Positions 1 through 5,995 are shown, counted from the stretch's first letter. The stretch is 7,699 bases of DNA from Herpetosiphonaceae bacterium (GCA_030147335.1 JASKZZ010000222.1:1-7699), one strand, 5' to 3'. Numbers and translations: made by a program. The notes: generated from the letters alone by a model not told the origin.

Positions 1-254
1 GGCTCGATCGCCAGCGCATCCACCAGTCGTGCCGCCATCTCGCCACCGGTGCGTTGCAGCGTCGCCTCGTCGGGCGAGCCGTTCATCATCGTAAATGTCC
101 AGCCGGCGTCTTTACCGACGGCTTCCCATGCTTGCTTGTAACCACGGTTTTTGCGCGCGGTTTCGGCCAGGAAAATCCGCAGCGCGCGAACGGGATGCCG
201 CCAATAGCGTCCTTGAATGAACGCGCGTATCATCTTTTGACTGATCAACGTCAT
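1..254 (-). CDS. Probable SAM-dependent methyltransferase, N-terminal fragment (cut by window edge)
   Basis: An open frame runs leftward from an ATG at 254 to the window edge without a stop, giving 84 residues. The translation begins MTLISQKMIRAFIQG and contains YKQAWEAVGKDAGW at about residues 44-57. It then has a TGGEMAARLVDAL stretch just before the edge. In many class I methyltransferases of this type, a Trp-rich leader and a 'TGE..A..LV..L' helix come directly before the GxGxG SAM-binding loop, which would lie outside the window. The methyltransferase call is therefore an inference from the leader alone. A GAGGC Shine-Dalgarno-like sequence lies about 6 nt before the ATG, and a TACAAT box lies at 284-289 on the same strand. 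The gene is divergent from the glycosyltransferase at 527. Coding is supported by the uninterrupted frame and biased codon use; the substrate is unknown. Confidence 0.5.
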   Translation of the reverse strand, partial: MTLISQKMIRAFIQGRYWRHPVRALRIFLAETARKNRGYKQAWEAVGKDAGWTFTMMNGSPDEATLQRTGGEMAARLVDALAIE

Positions 255-260
255 GTATGC

Positions 261-296
261 CTCATGTACAAGGGTCGCGCGAAATTGTACCATGAG
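261..296. repeat. Imperfect inverted repeat over the leftward promoter and RBS region
   Basis: CTCATGTACAA (261-271) is mirrored by TTGTACCATGAG (285-296). The arms are 11 bp with one extra C in the right arm, separated by 13 nt. The right arm contains the reverse complement of the TACAAT box, and the left arm reaches the GAGG Shine-Dalgarno sequence of the leftward gene starting at 254. This position would suit an operator. A role as an RNA hairpin is less likely, because the right arm would lie at or upstream of the transcription start. The function is inferred. Confidence 0.5.
284..289 (-). promoter_or_regulatory. Candidate -10 box for the leftward gene at 254
   Basis: On the minus strand this reads TACAAT, matching the sigma70 -10 consensus at five of six positions. 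It lies 29 nt upstream of the ATG at 254. No convincing -35 hexamer is visible at 16-18 nt spacing. The box sits inside the right arm of the inverted repeat at 261-296. Confidence 0.3.
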
Positions 297-446
297 CCTC
301 AGCAAGCGATGCGCTACTCGTTTCGTCCAACCCCACATATGCTTCTATGTGACAGTGACAGCATTTATGGCCAGAAGGTTCTTTGCTCAGCACTGGCTGC
401 TAAACCATCGACTGCGTTGATCGCTAAGCAAAGATATGCGCAGTAG

Positions 447-475
447 TTGCCACGAGTCCACCAACACGGTAAAAT
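447..475 (+). promoter_or_regulatory. Sigma70-type promoter for the glycosyltransferase gene
   Basis: TTGCCA (447-452) and TAAAAT (470-475) are separated by exactly 17 nt. Each matches its sigma70 consensus at five of six positions. Transcription would start near 482, giving a leader of about 45 nt before the ATG at 527. This is the best-formed promoter in the window. Confidence 0.55.
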
Positions 476-526
476 CGTTCGGTTTCCACATCCCTGGTTA
501 AGTTGTGTTGAGGTTAGTAGCGTCTG

Positions 527-1762
527 ATGGCTTATACAGTTTTGACAATCGCGCCGACATCCTTTTTCGCCGACTATGGCTGCCATGTCCGAATCTGGGA
601 AGAATCCAAGATCTTAAAGCAGCTTGGTCACCGGGTTGTGATGACAACCTATCACAACGGCGATGATATGCCCGGTCTTGATATTCGGCGCTCGTGGGAC
701 CTGCCATGGATTAAGCGCGCGATGGTGGGATCGTCGCGGCACAAAATCTACCTTGATGCCGCGCTCTCGTGGCGCTCATTACGGGTTGCGCTTCAGGCTC
801 GGCCCGATATTATCCATGCTCATTTGCACGAAGGCGCGCTCATTGGCGGTGTATTGAGCAAGCTACTGCGCGTTCCGCTAATCTTTGATTACCAAGGGTC
901 CCTTACGGGCGAGATGCTGGACCACGGCTTTGTGCGACAAGACAGTTCGTTCTATCAGCCACTACGGGCGCTGGAACGAGGCATTAACATGCTGCCGGAT
1001 GCAGTTATTACGTCGACCTATAACGCAGCTGCGCTGTTACATCGTGAGTGGGATTTTCCGCGCGACAGGCTGTACACGGTTACCGACTCGGTAAACACCA
1101 CGCGATTTCAGCCATTTGACGGCTCGCCGGAATGGGAAGCCGAGCGCCAACGGCTGCGGCAGGAGTTGAGCATTCCACAGGGCCGCCGGATCGTAGCCTA
1201 TATCGGGTTGCTCGCGCAATATCAGGGCACAGGTAAACTTTTGGAAGCGGCCAGGCAGGTTATCGCAGCCCAGCCTGACGTTCATTTTTTGATTATGGGC
1301 TATCCCGATGTTGCAAGCTACCAGACACTCGCGCAATCGCTAGGGATCGCAAATCACGTTACGCTGCCCGGTCGTATTCTGTACAAAGATTTACATTCGT
1401 ACCTTGCGCTTGGCGACATTGCCGTTGCGCCAAAAATGTCGGAAACCGAGGGCGCGGGCAAAATTACCAACTACATGGCGATGGGCTTGCCGGTTGTCAC
1501 CTTTGACACACCTGTTAGCCGCGAAATGCTTGGCAACATCGGCGTGTACGCGCGATTAGGCGATACCAATTCGCTTGCGGAGCAAATTCTTGGACTACTC
1601 CAAGACCCTCAGCGTGTCCGCGAACTTGGGCAAGCAGGCCGGAGCAAGGCTGTTCGCGAGCATTCTTGGGAACTAGGCGGACAGCAGATTGGAGCGATCT
1701 ACGAACGAGCTTTTGCCCGACGCGCAGGCCAACCGCTTCCACCCGTTCCTACTGTGTTGTAA
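527..1762 (+). CDS. GT4-family glycosyltransferase
   Basis: A 411-aa GT-B fold glycosyltransferase, expected to move a sugar from a nucleotide-sugar donor to an unknown acceptor in the cytoplasm, for example in polysaccharide or glycolipid synthesis. The acceptor-side N-terminal domain shows DYGCHVRI (16-23), GHRVVMTTYHNGDD (34-47), HAHLHEG (97-103) and LPDAVITSTYN (156-166). The donor-side domain starts with RIVAYIGLL (221-229) and contains SETEGAGKITNYMAMGLP (305-322). At the usual EX7E site, the second Glu position, just before YMAMG, is Asn315, so the standard motif is altered. Length is normal for GT4. There is no signal peptide or membrane segment. The ATG at 527 follows a GAGG at 510-513 with a long 13-nt spacer, so initiation looks weak. 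The gene stands alone, divergent from the methyltransferase fragment and convergent with the cupin gene. The substrate cannot be told from sequence. Confidence 0.92.
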   Translation: MAYTVLTIAPTSFFADYGCHVRIWEESKILKQLGHRVVMTTYHNGDDMPGLDIRRSWDLPWIKRAMVGSSRHKIYLDAALSWRSLRVALQARPDIIHAHLHEGALIGGVLSKLLRVPLIFDYQGSLTGEMLDHGFVRQDSSFYQPLRALERGINMLPDAVITSTYNAAALLHREWDFPRDRLYTVTDSVNTTRFQPFDGSPEWEAERQRLRQELSIPQGRRIVAYIGLLAQYQGTGKLLEAARQVIAAQPDVHFLIMGYPDVASYQTLAQSLGIANHVTLPGRILYKDLHSYLALGDIAVAPKMSETEGAGKITNYMAMGLPVVTFDTPVSREMLGNIGVYARLGDTNSLAEQILGLLQDPQRVRELGQAGRSKAVREHSWELGGQQIGAIYERAFARRAGQPLPPVPTVL

Positions 1763-1783
1763 TCACGTCCTCCCTGGTAGGGT

Positions 1784-2134
1784 TCAGTCCAAAGTCACAA
1801 AGATCGAACGACGCGCCTGGTTGTTTATGGTGCGCGTAATATGCCCACGGCCCGTTGTATCCTCAACCAACAGGATCTCGCCCGCCTCGAAACGCCGCGT
1901 CGTACCGTCGCCAATCGTAATATCGACGCCGTTATCCAGCAGAATAATGTATTGACGGCGGGGTGCGGTATGCCAGCTATAATCATAGTCAGCGCCAGTT
2001 TCGCGAAAAATAATGCCTGTTGCTGGTTGAAGCTGCGATAACCGTCCAATATCACCTGCATCTTGCAACGGTATATCAATGTCTTCAAAGTGCGACTCGT
2101 TGTCGTCGCCTGTGTACAAACGTGTGATTTTCAT
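1784..2134 (-). CDS. Small single-domain cupin protein
   Basis: A 116-aa protein with one conserved beta-barrel of the cupin type. Features in order: GIIFRETGADYDYSWH (40-55), PRRQYIILLDNGVDITIGDG (58-77), RRFEAGEILLVEDTTGRGH (80-98), and a final beta strand, SIFVTLD. The W-H-x-x-P-R-R-Q and D-T-T-G-x-G-H signatures mark a common subfamily of uncharacterised cupins. Of the classical metal-binding set HxHx3-4E...H, only His55 and His98 are visible. The frame stays open upstream to 2308, but the ATG at 2134 is chosen because GAGGA lies 10 nt upstream. The extra N-terminal residues are Cys-rich, look non-coding and would overlap the divergent gene. It converges on the glycosyltransferase with 21 bp between stops. 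Small-molecule binding or isomerase-like roles are possible; the function is unknown. Confidence 0.85.
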   Translation of the reverse strand: MKITRLYTGDDNESHFEDIDIPLQDAGDIGRLSQLQPATGIIFRETGADYDYSWHTAPRRQYIILLDNGVDITIGDGTTRRFEAGEILLVEDTTGRGHITRTINNQARRSIFVTLD

Positions 2135-2159
2135 ACAACATCTTTCCTCATATGGCGCT

Positions 2160-2165
2160 ATTGTA
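2160..2165 (-). promoter_or_regulatory. Candidate -10 box for the cupin gene
   Basis: TACAAT on the minus strand, preceded by G, lies 25 nt upstream of the ATG at 2134. No -35 hexamer of usable quality is seen at normal spacing. The same GTACAAT heptamer lies upstream of two other leftward genes in this window. Confidence 0.3.
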
Positions 2166-2197
2166 CATACATGCTGCAACACGTTCCTGCACATGCA

Positions 2198-2226
2198 TTG
2201 ACGCGCAGCCAGTTCACGATTATCGT
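2198..2226 (+). promoter_or_regulatory. Candidate sigma70 promoter for the CxxC protein gene
   Basis: TTGACG (2198-2203), 17 nt, then TATCGT (2221-2226). The -35 box matches consensus at five of six positions and the -10 box at four of six. Transcription would start near 2233, just ahead of the GAAGGAG Shine-Dalgarno sequence at 2238-2244. Confidence 0.4.
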
Positions 2227-2249
2227 TGAAATACATCGAAGGAGCTACC

Positions 2250-2579
2250 ATGGGCTTTCTAAAACGCTTATTTGGCGGCGGGGGGCAAGCGCAGAGCGAC
2301 AACGGCATTTACCTGTATATCAAGTGTAAGCGCTGTGGTACGCCTGTGAATGTGCGGATCGATCCCCAAAATGAGCTTGCAGCAAATTATGGCGATACTG
2401 CTGCTGAGGGATATCAGGTCGTCAAAGAAATCACCGATGATCGCTGCTTTCGACGGATGCGTGCCGAGCTACATTTTGACGCGCGTCGTCGTGAACTATC
2501 ACGCGAGATCGAGGGTGGCGATTTCATTACAGTGGAAGAATATGAGACGCTGCGGGCGGAACGAGCGGCGAAACGTTAG
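2250..2579 (+). CDS. Conserved hypothetical protein with one CxxC motif
   Basis: A 109-aa soluble protein. The N-terminus MGFLKRLFGGGG is an amphipathic, Gly-ended leader that could touch the membrane. It is followed by IYLYIKCKRCG (20-30) with Cys26 and Cys29, which resembles one knuckle of a zinc ribbon. A third Cys is at position 66, in DDRCFRRM. A charged ELSREIEGGDF region (82-92) and a VEEYE helix follow. I recall similar short proteins in Chloroflexota, but no function is assigned to them. The start at 2250 is chosen over the upstream in-frame ATG at 2226 because GAAGGAG lies 5 nt before it. The gene precedes the TrkA-N protein on the same strand with a 123-nt gap and could share its transcript. 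Divergent from the cupin gene. Confidence 0.8.
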   Translation: MGFLKRLFGGGGQAQSDNGIYLYIKCKRCGTPVNVRIDPQNELAANYGDTAAEGYQVVKEITDDRCFRRMRAELHFDARRRELSREIEGGDFITVEEYETLRAERAAKR

Positions 2580-2702
2580 CGCAGCATGTCAAGTGCAAGC
2601 GCCAACCCTGGCATAGCATGCTGATACTACAAGGTAGCACGATTAGTCGCGGCGCAAGGCGCTATCGATCAACCGGAACTATGTATGTTGATGAAATGAG
2701 CA

Positions 2703-3806
2703 ATGAACAACTCGACCCGGCCAACAAAACCAGCAAAATCGGCGCTGAGTCGATTGCGGACGAGCCGGGCCGCCCTACGCGACGCATATCTTGTGCTGCG
2801 CGAAACCGGGCCGTGGCTCCTTGCATTTTTCGTAGTATGGCTTAGCTTTGGGCTGCTTGTGTGGCAGTTCGACACCGCACAAGGACAAAGAGCGCTTGCC
2901 GATGCGTTATACACAGCGCTTGCACAGCTCCTGTTTCAACTACAAGACTTGCCTGATAACGGCTGGCTGCAAATCCTGTTTTTCATTGCTCCGGTGGTTG
3001 GGCTACTGCTTGTAGCACGGGGAGCATTTAGCACAGGATTATTGATTTTCGACAAACGTAATCGCCGGGAGGCTTGGCAAATGGCACTCGCCTCGACCTA
3101 TCGCAACCACATTGTTGTATGTGGCCTTGGCAAAGTGGGGTATCGTGTTGTTGGGCAGCTGTTGGCGACGGGCCAGGAAGTTGTCGGGATAGAACGTGGC
3201 CAACAGAGCGAGTTTGTAACACTGTTACTAGCCCAGGGCGTTCCCGTCATTACCGGTGACGCGCGCAACACCGAAACGCTGGTAGCAGCGGGTTTGAATC
3301 ATGCTCGCTCGGTGTTGTGCATGATTAACGACGACTTGACAAATCTGGACATTGCACTAACAGCTCGTGAGCACCGTCCCGAAATTCGCATCGTACTGCG
3401 AATCTTCAACGATGCGCTCGCGCAAAAGCTGCAATCCGCCTTTAACATCAAGACAGCGTTTTCGACCTCGGCGTTAGCCGCGCCAACCTTCGCCGCTGCC
3501 GCGCTCAACCGTGATGTCACGAACGCGCTGTATGTTGGCGGCAAATTCTTGACAACGCAAGAGGTATGTGTCGCTGAGGGCGGCGCGCTCGATGGCAGAC
3601 TGGTCGGCACGATTGAGCAGGAACACGACATTTCCGTTCTGTACCGACGTAACGAGCGTGGCGAAGATCTACGACCTCGCGGCGATTATCGTCTGACAAA
3701 TGGTGATATTATCGTGATCATTGGCACGCTCAATAGCCTGGAACAAATTGCCGCGCTCAATCAAGTTGGCGCGCAGCCACACGGTCCGCGCGCAATGCGA
3801 CGTTAA
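2703..3806 (+). CDS. Two-helix membrane protein with TrkA-N/TrkA-C (RCK) domains, channel-like
   Basis: A 367-aa protein. A basic N-terminus precedes TM1 (about 38-56, WLLAFFVVWLSFGLLVW) and TM2 (about 88-108, around LQILFFIAPVVGLLLVARG). An RCK/TrkA-N Rossmann domain follows: HIVVCGLGKVGYRV (136-149, GxGxxG at 141-146), acidic Glu164 ending strand 2, GDA (185-187) and NDD (209-211). A TrkA-C-like domain covers about 276-350. This layout is that of two-TM potassium channels gated by NAD(H) or ions. However, the re-entrant segment ALYTALAQLLFQLQDLPDNG (68-87) has no T-V-G-Y-G selectivity filter, so potassium conduction is doubtful. A TGA lies two codons upstream in frame, so ATG 2703 is the first possible start; its Shine-Dalgarno sequence is weak. 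A sensory or regulatory role at the inner membrane is possible. Confidence 0.9.
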   Translation: MNNSTRPTKPAKSALSRLRTSRAALRDAYLVLRETGPWLLAFFVVWLSFGLLVWQFDTAQGQRALADALYTALAQLLFQLQDLPDNGWLQILFFIAPVVGLLLVARGAFSTGLLIFDKRNRREAWQMALASTYRNHIVVCGLGKVGYRVVGQLLATGQEVVGIERGQQSEFVTLLLAQGVPVITGDARNTETLVAAGLNHARSVLCMINDDLTNLDIALTAREHRPEIRIVLRIFNDALAQKLQSAFNIKTAFSTSALAAPTFAAAALNRDVTNALYVGGKFLTTQEVCVAEGGALDGRLVGTIEQEHDISVLYRRNERGEDLRPRGDYRLTNGDIIVIIGTLNSLEQIAALNQVGAQPHGPRAMRR

Positions 3807-3878
3807 ACTCGGCATTAACTATGCGCTGAACAGGTCAGCAGGCAGGCCAAGCCTAAAACGAACCGTCCGAGCATGTTG

Positions 3879-4160
3879 TTACACAACGTTAAAGTTTTTA
3901 TACCGGCCCAGAAAATCGTCGACCTTCTTCATAGCCGCCGCAATACGATTATTGGCCGAAATAAACCGCGAGTCGATATCGCGAAACTCTTCCTCGGTAA
4001 TCGTACCTACATCCTGGTCCGCCTCTGCCTGCCGATGTTGTGCTTGAAGTGGCGACCGAGCACGTTCAGCAACAGCAACCTCTTCGATCAATTTCTGCAA
4101 TTCCGCTTGTAATAACGGATCATCGTAGCGTATGTTCTCGTATTGTGTGTAGTGCGCCAT
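3879..4160 (-). CDS. Small charged helical protein of unknown function
   Basis: A 93-aa protein with no Cys, no signal peptide and no membrane segment. It is mostly predicted helix: DDPLLQAELQKLIEEVAVAE (13-32) is heptad-like and could form a coiled coil. The middle contains GTITEEEFRDIDSRF (52-66), which resembles the 'G-x-I-T-x-x-E-F' signature of SHOCT-type short oligomerisation helices. The C-terminal helix is NNRIAAAMKKVDDFLGRY. Translation looks strong: AAGGAGGA ends 4 nt before the ATG at 4160. It is a single gene, convergent with the TrkA-N gene (72 bp apart), with its own candidate promoter. The SHOCT comparison is tentative and I do not assign a function. Confidence 0.75.
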   Translation of the reverse strand: MAHYTQYENIRYDDPLLQAELQKLIEEVAVAERARSPLQAQHRQAEADQDVGTITEEEFRDIDSRFISANNRIAAAMKKVDDFLGRYKNFNVV

Positions 4161-4233
4161 CGCGTCCTCCTTGCTATAACCCCATCAAGCAAAACGGCGC
4201 ATGTTTCATGCCGAGAGTTGACCACCTGTGCTT

Positions 4234-4260
4234 ATTGTACTTCACAACAATTTTTGTCAT
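4234..4260 (-). promoter_or_regulatory. Candidate promoter for the 93-aa protein gene
   Basis: On the minus strand, ATGACA (4255-4260) is followed after 15 nt by TACAAT (4234-4239). Both hexamers match consensus at five of six positions, but the spacer is short. The leader to the ATG at 4160 would be about 65 nt. Confidence is limited by the spacing. Confidence 0.35.
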
Positions 4261-4409
4261 CAGCTTACTAAAAGTACATTATGACAACCAGAGTCAAAAA
4301 GGACAACCTGCATAACGTGGACATGAACCAAAGCAGGCGGATCATGGATGTTGGAAAAACGTTGCAGTGCGTGTTTTACCAATACCCAGCACCTATTACC
4401 CCGCGCCTG
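4261..4409. other. Gene-free stretch downstream of the ROK gene
   Basis: No credible coding frame, RNA gene or strong terminator is seen here. A weak minus-strand hairpin can be drawn around 4354-4377 (AAAAC paired with GTTTT), but it is A/T-only at its base and lacks a GC stem. A short TGAC/GTCA inverted pair lies near 4282-4296. Confidence 0.4.
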
Positions 4410-5384
4410 TTACTCTTGCAGGCTTTGCACGGCCAGAGCTAAGCCACCCACGGCAACGCTATCGTAGCCAAACGTGGACAATACGACGGGCACTGGGCGT
4501 GCCATTGTGGGAGGGAGCGCTTGCTCAAGGCGCTGTCGAATAGCCTGAATAAACGAGTCGCCGCCGCGTCGTGCAACAATACCGCCAACCACAATAATAT
4601 CTGGGTCGAGCAGATTAACAACGTTGGCCATTGTCATACCAAGCAACTCAGTCGTCTCGGTAATCACTTGCGCCCCAACTTCCCCATCAGCATAAATCTG
4701 ATCAAGATCATCGGTACGCAGGCCAAGCTCATTCGCGCGCCGCAACAGGCCGTCAACAGAAACAAACGACTCAAGATGTCCATGCGCGCCACAGGAGCAT
4801 GGCGGTCCGTCATAGCTCACAATTGCATGACCGATCTCACCCGCCGTAGTTGTCGCGCCATGGTACAGCCGCCCGTCAACAACCAGGCCGCCGCCAACAC
4901 CAGAGCTCAGATGCAGATAAAATACATTACGCACCTCGCTACCAGCGCCGCAGGTCGACTCGGCTAGCGCAATCACGTTGGCATCATTATCGAGCAACGT
5001 AGGCGCGCCCAACGCTTCTTCAAAGCGATCAACCAAAGGGTAGCCTTCCCAACCACGAGCACGATGCGACAGCCGTGTGGTGCCTGCGTCACCGTCAACC
5101 GGGCCACCGAAGCCAATTCCGACTCGCAGCAATCGGTCGGACGACGTACCTGTTTGCTCTAAAACATGGCGAACAAGGGCCAACGACTCGTCAACAACCA
5201 CAGCGGCATCGGCCGTTGGAAGGGGACGGTTATCTGCAATAAGCTGCTGACCGTGAAGGTCGGCCACAACCGCGCGCAGCCCATAGCTCCCAATGTCAAC
5301 GCCCAGGACGGAACCCTGGCTGCCCATAAGGTCGCCCTGCCGACGCTCCAGCCAGCGCTTCACCAACTCCAGCGGCTCGCTCAT
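4410..5384 (-). CDS. ROK-family sugar kinase, glucokinase-like
   Basis: A 324-aa ROK protein of normal length with no N-terminal helix-turn-helix, so a kinase rather than a NagC/XylR-type repressor. It would phosphorylate a hexose or amino sugar with ATP in the cytoplasm. Motifs: phosphate-binding GVDIGSYGLRAVVADL (28-43), GFGGPVDGDAG (91-101), catalytic region LLDNDANVIALAE (130-142) with Asp134, SSGVGGGLVVDG (160-171), GEIGH (182-186), CSCGAHGHLE (196-205) and DPDIIVVGG (260-268). Two oddities: the usual DxGGT loop reads DIGSY, and the third zinc Cys of CxCGxxGC is His203. The start at 5384 is chosen over 5453 because AAGGGAGG ends 4 nt before it and the extension looks non-coding. It follows the Phd/DUF433 gene by 82 nt. 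The sugar is unknown, and loss of catalysis cannot be excluded. Confidence 0.92.
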   Translation of the reverse strand: MSEPLELVKRWLERRQGDLMGSQGSVLGVDIGSYGLRAVVADLHGQQLIADNRPLPTADAAVVVDESLALVRHVLEQTGTSSDRLLRVGIGFGGPVDGDAGTTRLSHRARGWEGYPLVDRFEEALGAPTLLDNDANVIALAESTCGAGSEVRNVFYLHLSSGVGGGLVVDGRLYHGATTTAGEIGHAIVSYDGPPCSCGAHGHLESFVSVDGLLRRANELGLRTDDLDQIYADGEVGAQVITETTELLGMTMANVVNLLDPDIIVVGGIVARRGGDSFIQAIRQRLEQALPPTMARPVPVVLSTFGYDSVAVGGLALAVQSLQE

Positions 5385-5424
5385 CACGCCTCCCTTGTTC
5401 CAATAAGGCTCGGATGCCATACTC

Positions 5425-5453
5425 ATTATCAATGAACAAAGCAAATCCAACAA
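5425..5453 (-). promoter_or_regulatory. Candidate internal promoter for the ROK gene
   Basis: On the minus strand TTGTTG (5448-5453), 17 nt, then GATAAT (5425-5430). The -10 box matches at five of six positions; the -35 box keeps only TTG. A small perfect inverted repeat, TCATT-ATC-AATGA (5423-5435), overlaps the -10 box and could be an operator half-site pair. The ROK gene may thus be transcribed independently of the gene before it. Confidence 0.35.
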
Positions 5454-5466
5454 GTAAAGGTGGTGG

Positions 5467-5928
5467 CTACTGCTCCTGGTTCATGGTACGTGCACGCTCG
5501 TCTGCCGCAGCCACACTTGCTCCAGGCTGCGCCGCTGAACGTTCAGCGCGGCGTGCTGCAATCATTCGATCCACTTCGTCGGCGTGTGCGTAGTAATAAG
5601 CAAGGGCACCGTACAGTTGGGCAGCGCTGAGCTGGGGAAAATGATGCTGTAGCTCATCCATCGAGTCACCGGCGAGATGACGCTGAGAAACCTCACGGAT
5701 CGAGATGCTGGAGCCTTGCACCATCGGCTCCGGCCCACCAACGGCCATTCCGCCCTCAGCCTTTTGTAACATTTCGGTGAGAAGCTGATACTTGTTAATG
5801 TCAATAACCGCAGCAACCGGCATCGTCTGATCTTCGATCACAAAATCTTCTTTTTCATGATGAACCCGACGGATCATGTCGTCGAAGCTATTGCCGCGCA
5901 GCGCATCAAGGTTAGTCAAGATTGCCAT
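5467..5928 (-). CDS. Phd/YefM-like N-domain fused to DUF433, antitoxin-type protein
   Basis: A 153-aa protein in two parts. Residues 1-56 resemble the Phd/YefM antitoxin fold: LDALRGNSFDDMIRRV, then VIEDQTMPVAAVIDINKY (30-47), matching the 'hhVe..g.PVAvlh....Y' pattern. Residues about 68-123 match DUF433: PMVQGSSISIREVSQRHLAG (68-87), DELQHHFPQLSAAQLYGALA (91-110), then a YYYAHADEVDRM helix. The tail (124-153) is Ala/Arg/Glu-rich and probably disordered. Both parts are known from type II toxin-antitoxin systems, where they bind DNA or a toxin. No toxin gene is next to it here: upstream is the divergent comB-type gene, downstream is the ROK kinase. The start is supported by AAGGAGG 6 nt before the ATG and a TATAAT box further upstream. 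It could be an orphan antitoxin or a plain DNA-binding regulator. Confidence 0.82.
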   Translation of the reverse strand: MAILTNLDALRGNSFDDMIRRVHHEKEDFVIEDQTMPVAAVIDINKYQLLTEMLQKAEGGMAVGGPEPMVQGSSISIREVSQRHLAGDSMDELQHHFPQLSAAQLYGALAYYYAHADEVDRMIAARRAERSAAQPGASVAAADERARTMNQEQ

Positions 5929-5950
5929 GTTGGGCCTCCTTGTATGACGA

Positions 5951-5956
5951 ATTATA
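5951..5956 (-). promoter_or_regulatory. -10 box (TATAAT) for the Phd/DUF433 gene
   Basis: A perfect TATAAT on the minus strand lies 22 nt upstream of the ATG at 5928, which implies a very short leader. At 17-nt spacing the -35 position (5974-5979) holds no TTGACA-like hexamer; it falls inside the GC palindrome at 5970-5984. Confidence 0.45.
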
Positions 5957-5969
5957 CTGTTGTAGCAAG

Positions 5970-5984
5970 CCGCGCACCGCGCGG
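5970..5984. repeat. Perfect GC palindrome in the divergent promoter region
   Basis: CCGCGC (5970-5975), loop ACC, GCGCGG (5979-5984). It occupies the expected -35 positions of both the leftward TATAAT promoter and the rightward TATACT promoter. A shared operator or activator site is a reasonable inference; a chance palindrome is possible. Confidence 0.45.
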
Positions 5985-5995
5985 AAGGCCTATGC

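Noticed and set aside
54..446. 130-aa rightward open frame
   Set aside because: It is antisense to the methyltransferase-like gene and runs through the promoter region; it has no recognisable motif and no SD.
1772..1782. CCCT-GGT-AGGG hairpin between the convergent glycosyltransferase and cupin genes
   Set aside because: A 4-bp stem with no T-run on either strand is too weak to call a terminator.
2135..2308. N-terminal extension of the cupin gene up to 2308
   Set aside because: The added residues are Cys-rich and unlike the family, overlap the divergent CxxC gene, and the ATG at 2134 has a better SD.
2618..2845. 75-aa rightward frame before and into the TrkA-N gene
   Set aside because: It overlaps the start of the clearly real TrkA-N gene in another frame and has no motif.
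3825..3854. Two small hairpins (GCTGA/TCAGC and AGGC/GCCT) after the TrkA-N gene
   Set aside because: Stems of 4-5 bp without a following T-run on the plus strand; not convincing terminators.
4218..4243. TTGACC and TACTTC on the plus strand
   Set aside because: The spacer is 14 nt, the -10 match is poor, and no rightward gene follows.
4521..4967. 148-aa rightward frame inside the ROK gene
   Set aside because: It is antisense to conserved ROK motifs, with low-complexity Asn/Ala-rich composition typical of a shadow frame.
5385..5453. N-terminal extension of the ROK gene up to 5453
   Set aside because: The ATG at 5384 has AAGGGAGG just upstream; the extension holds a candidate promoter and does not look like ROK sequence.
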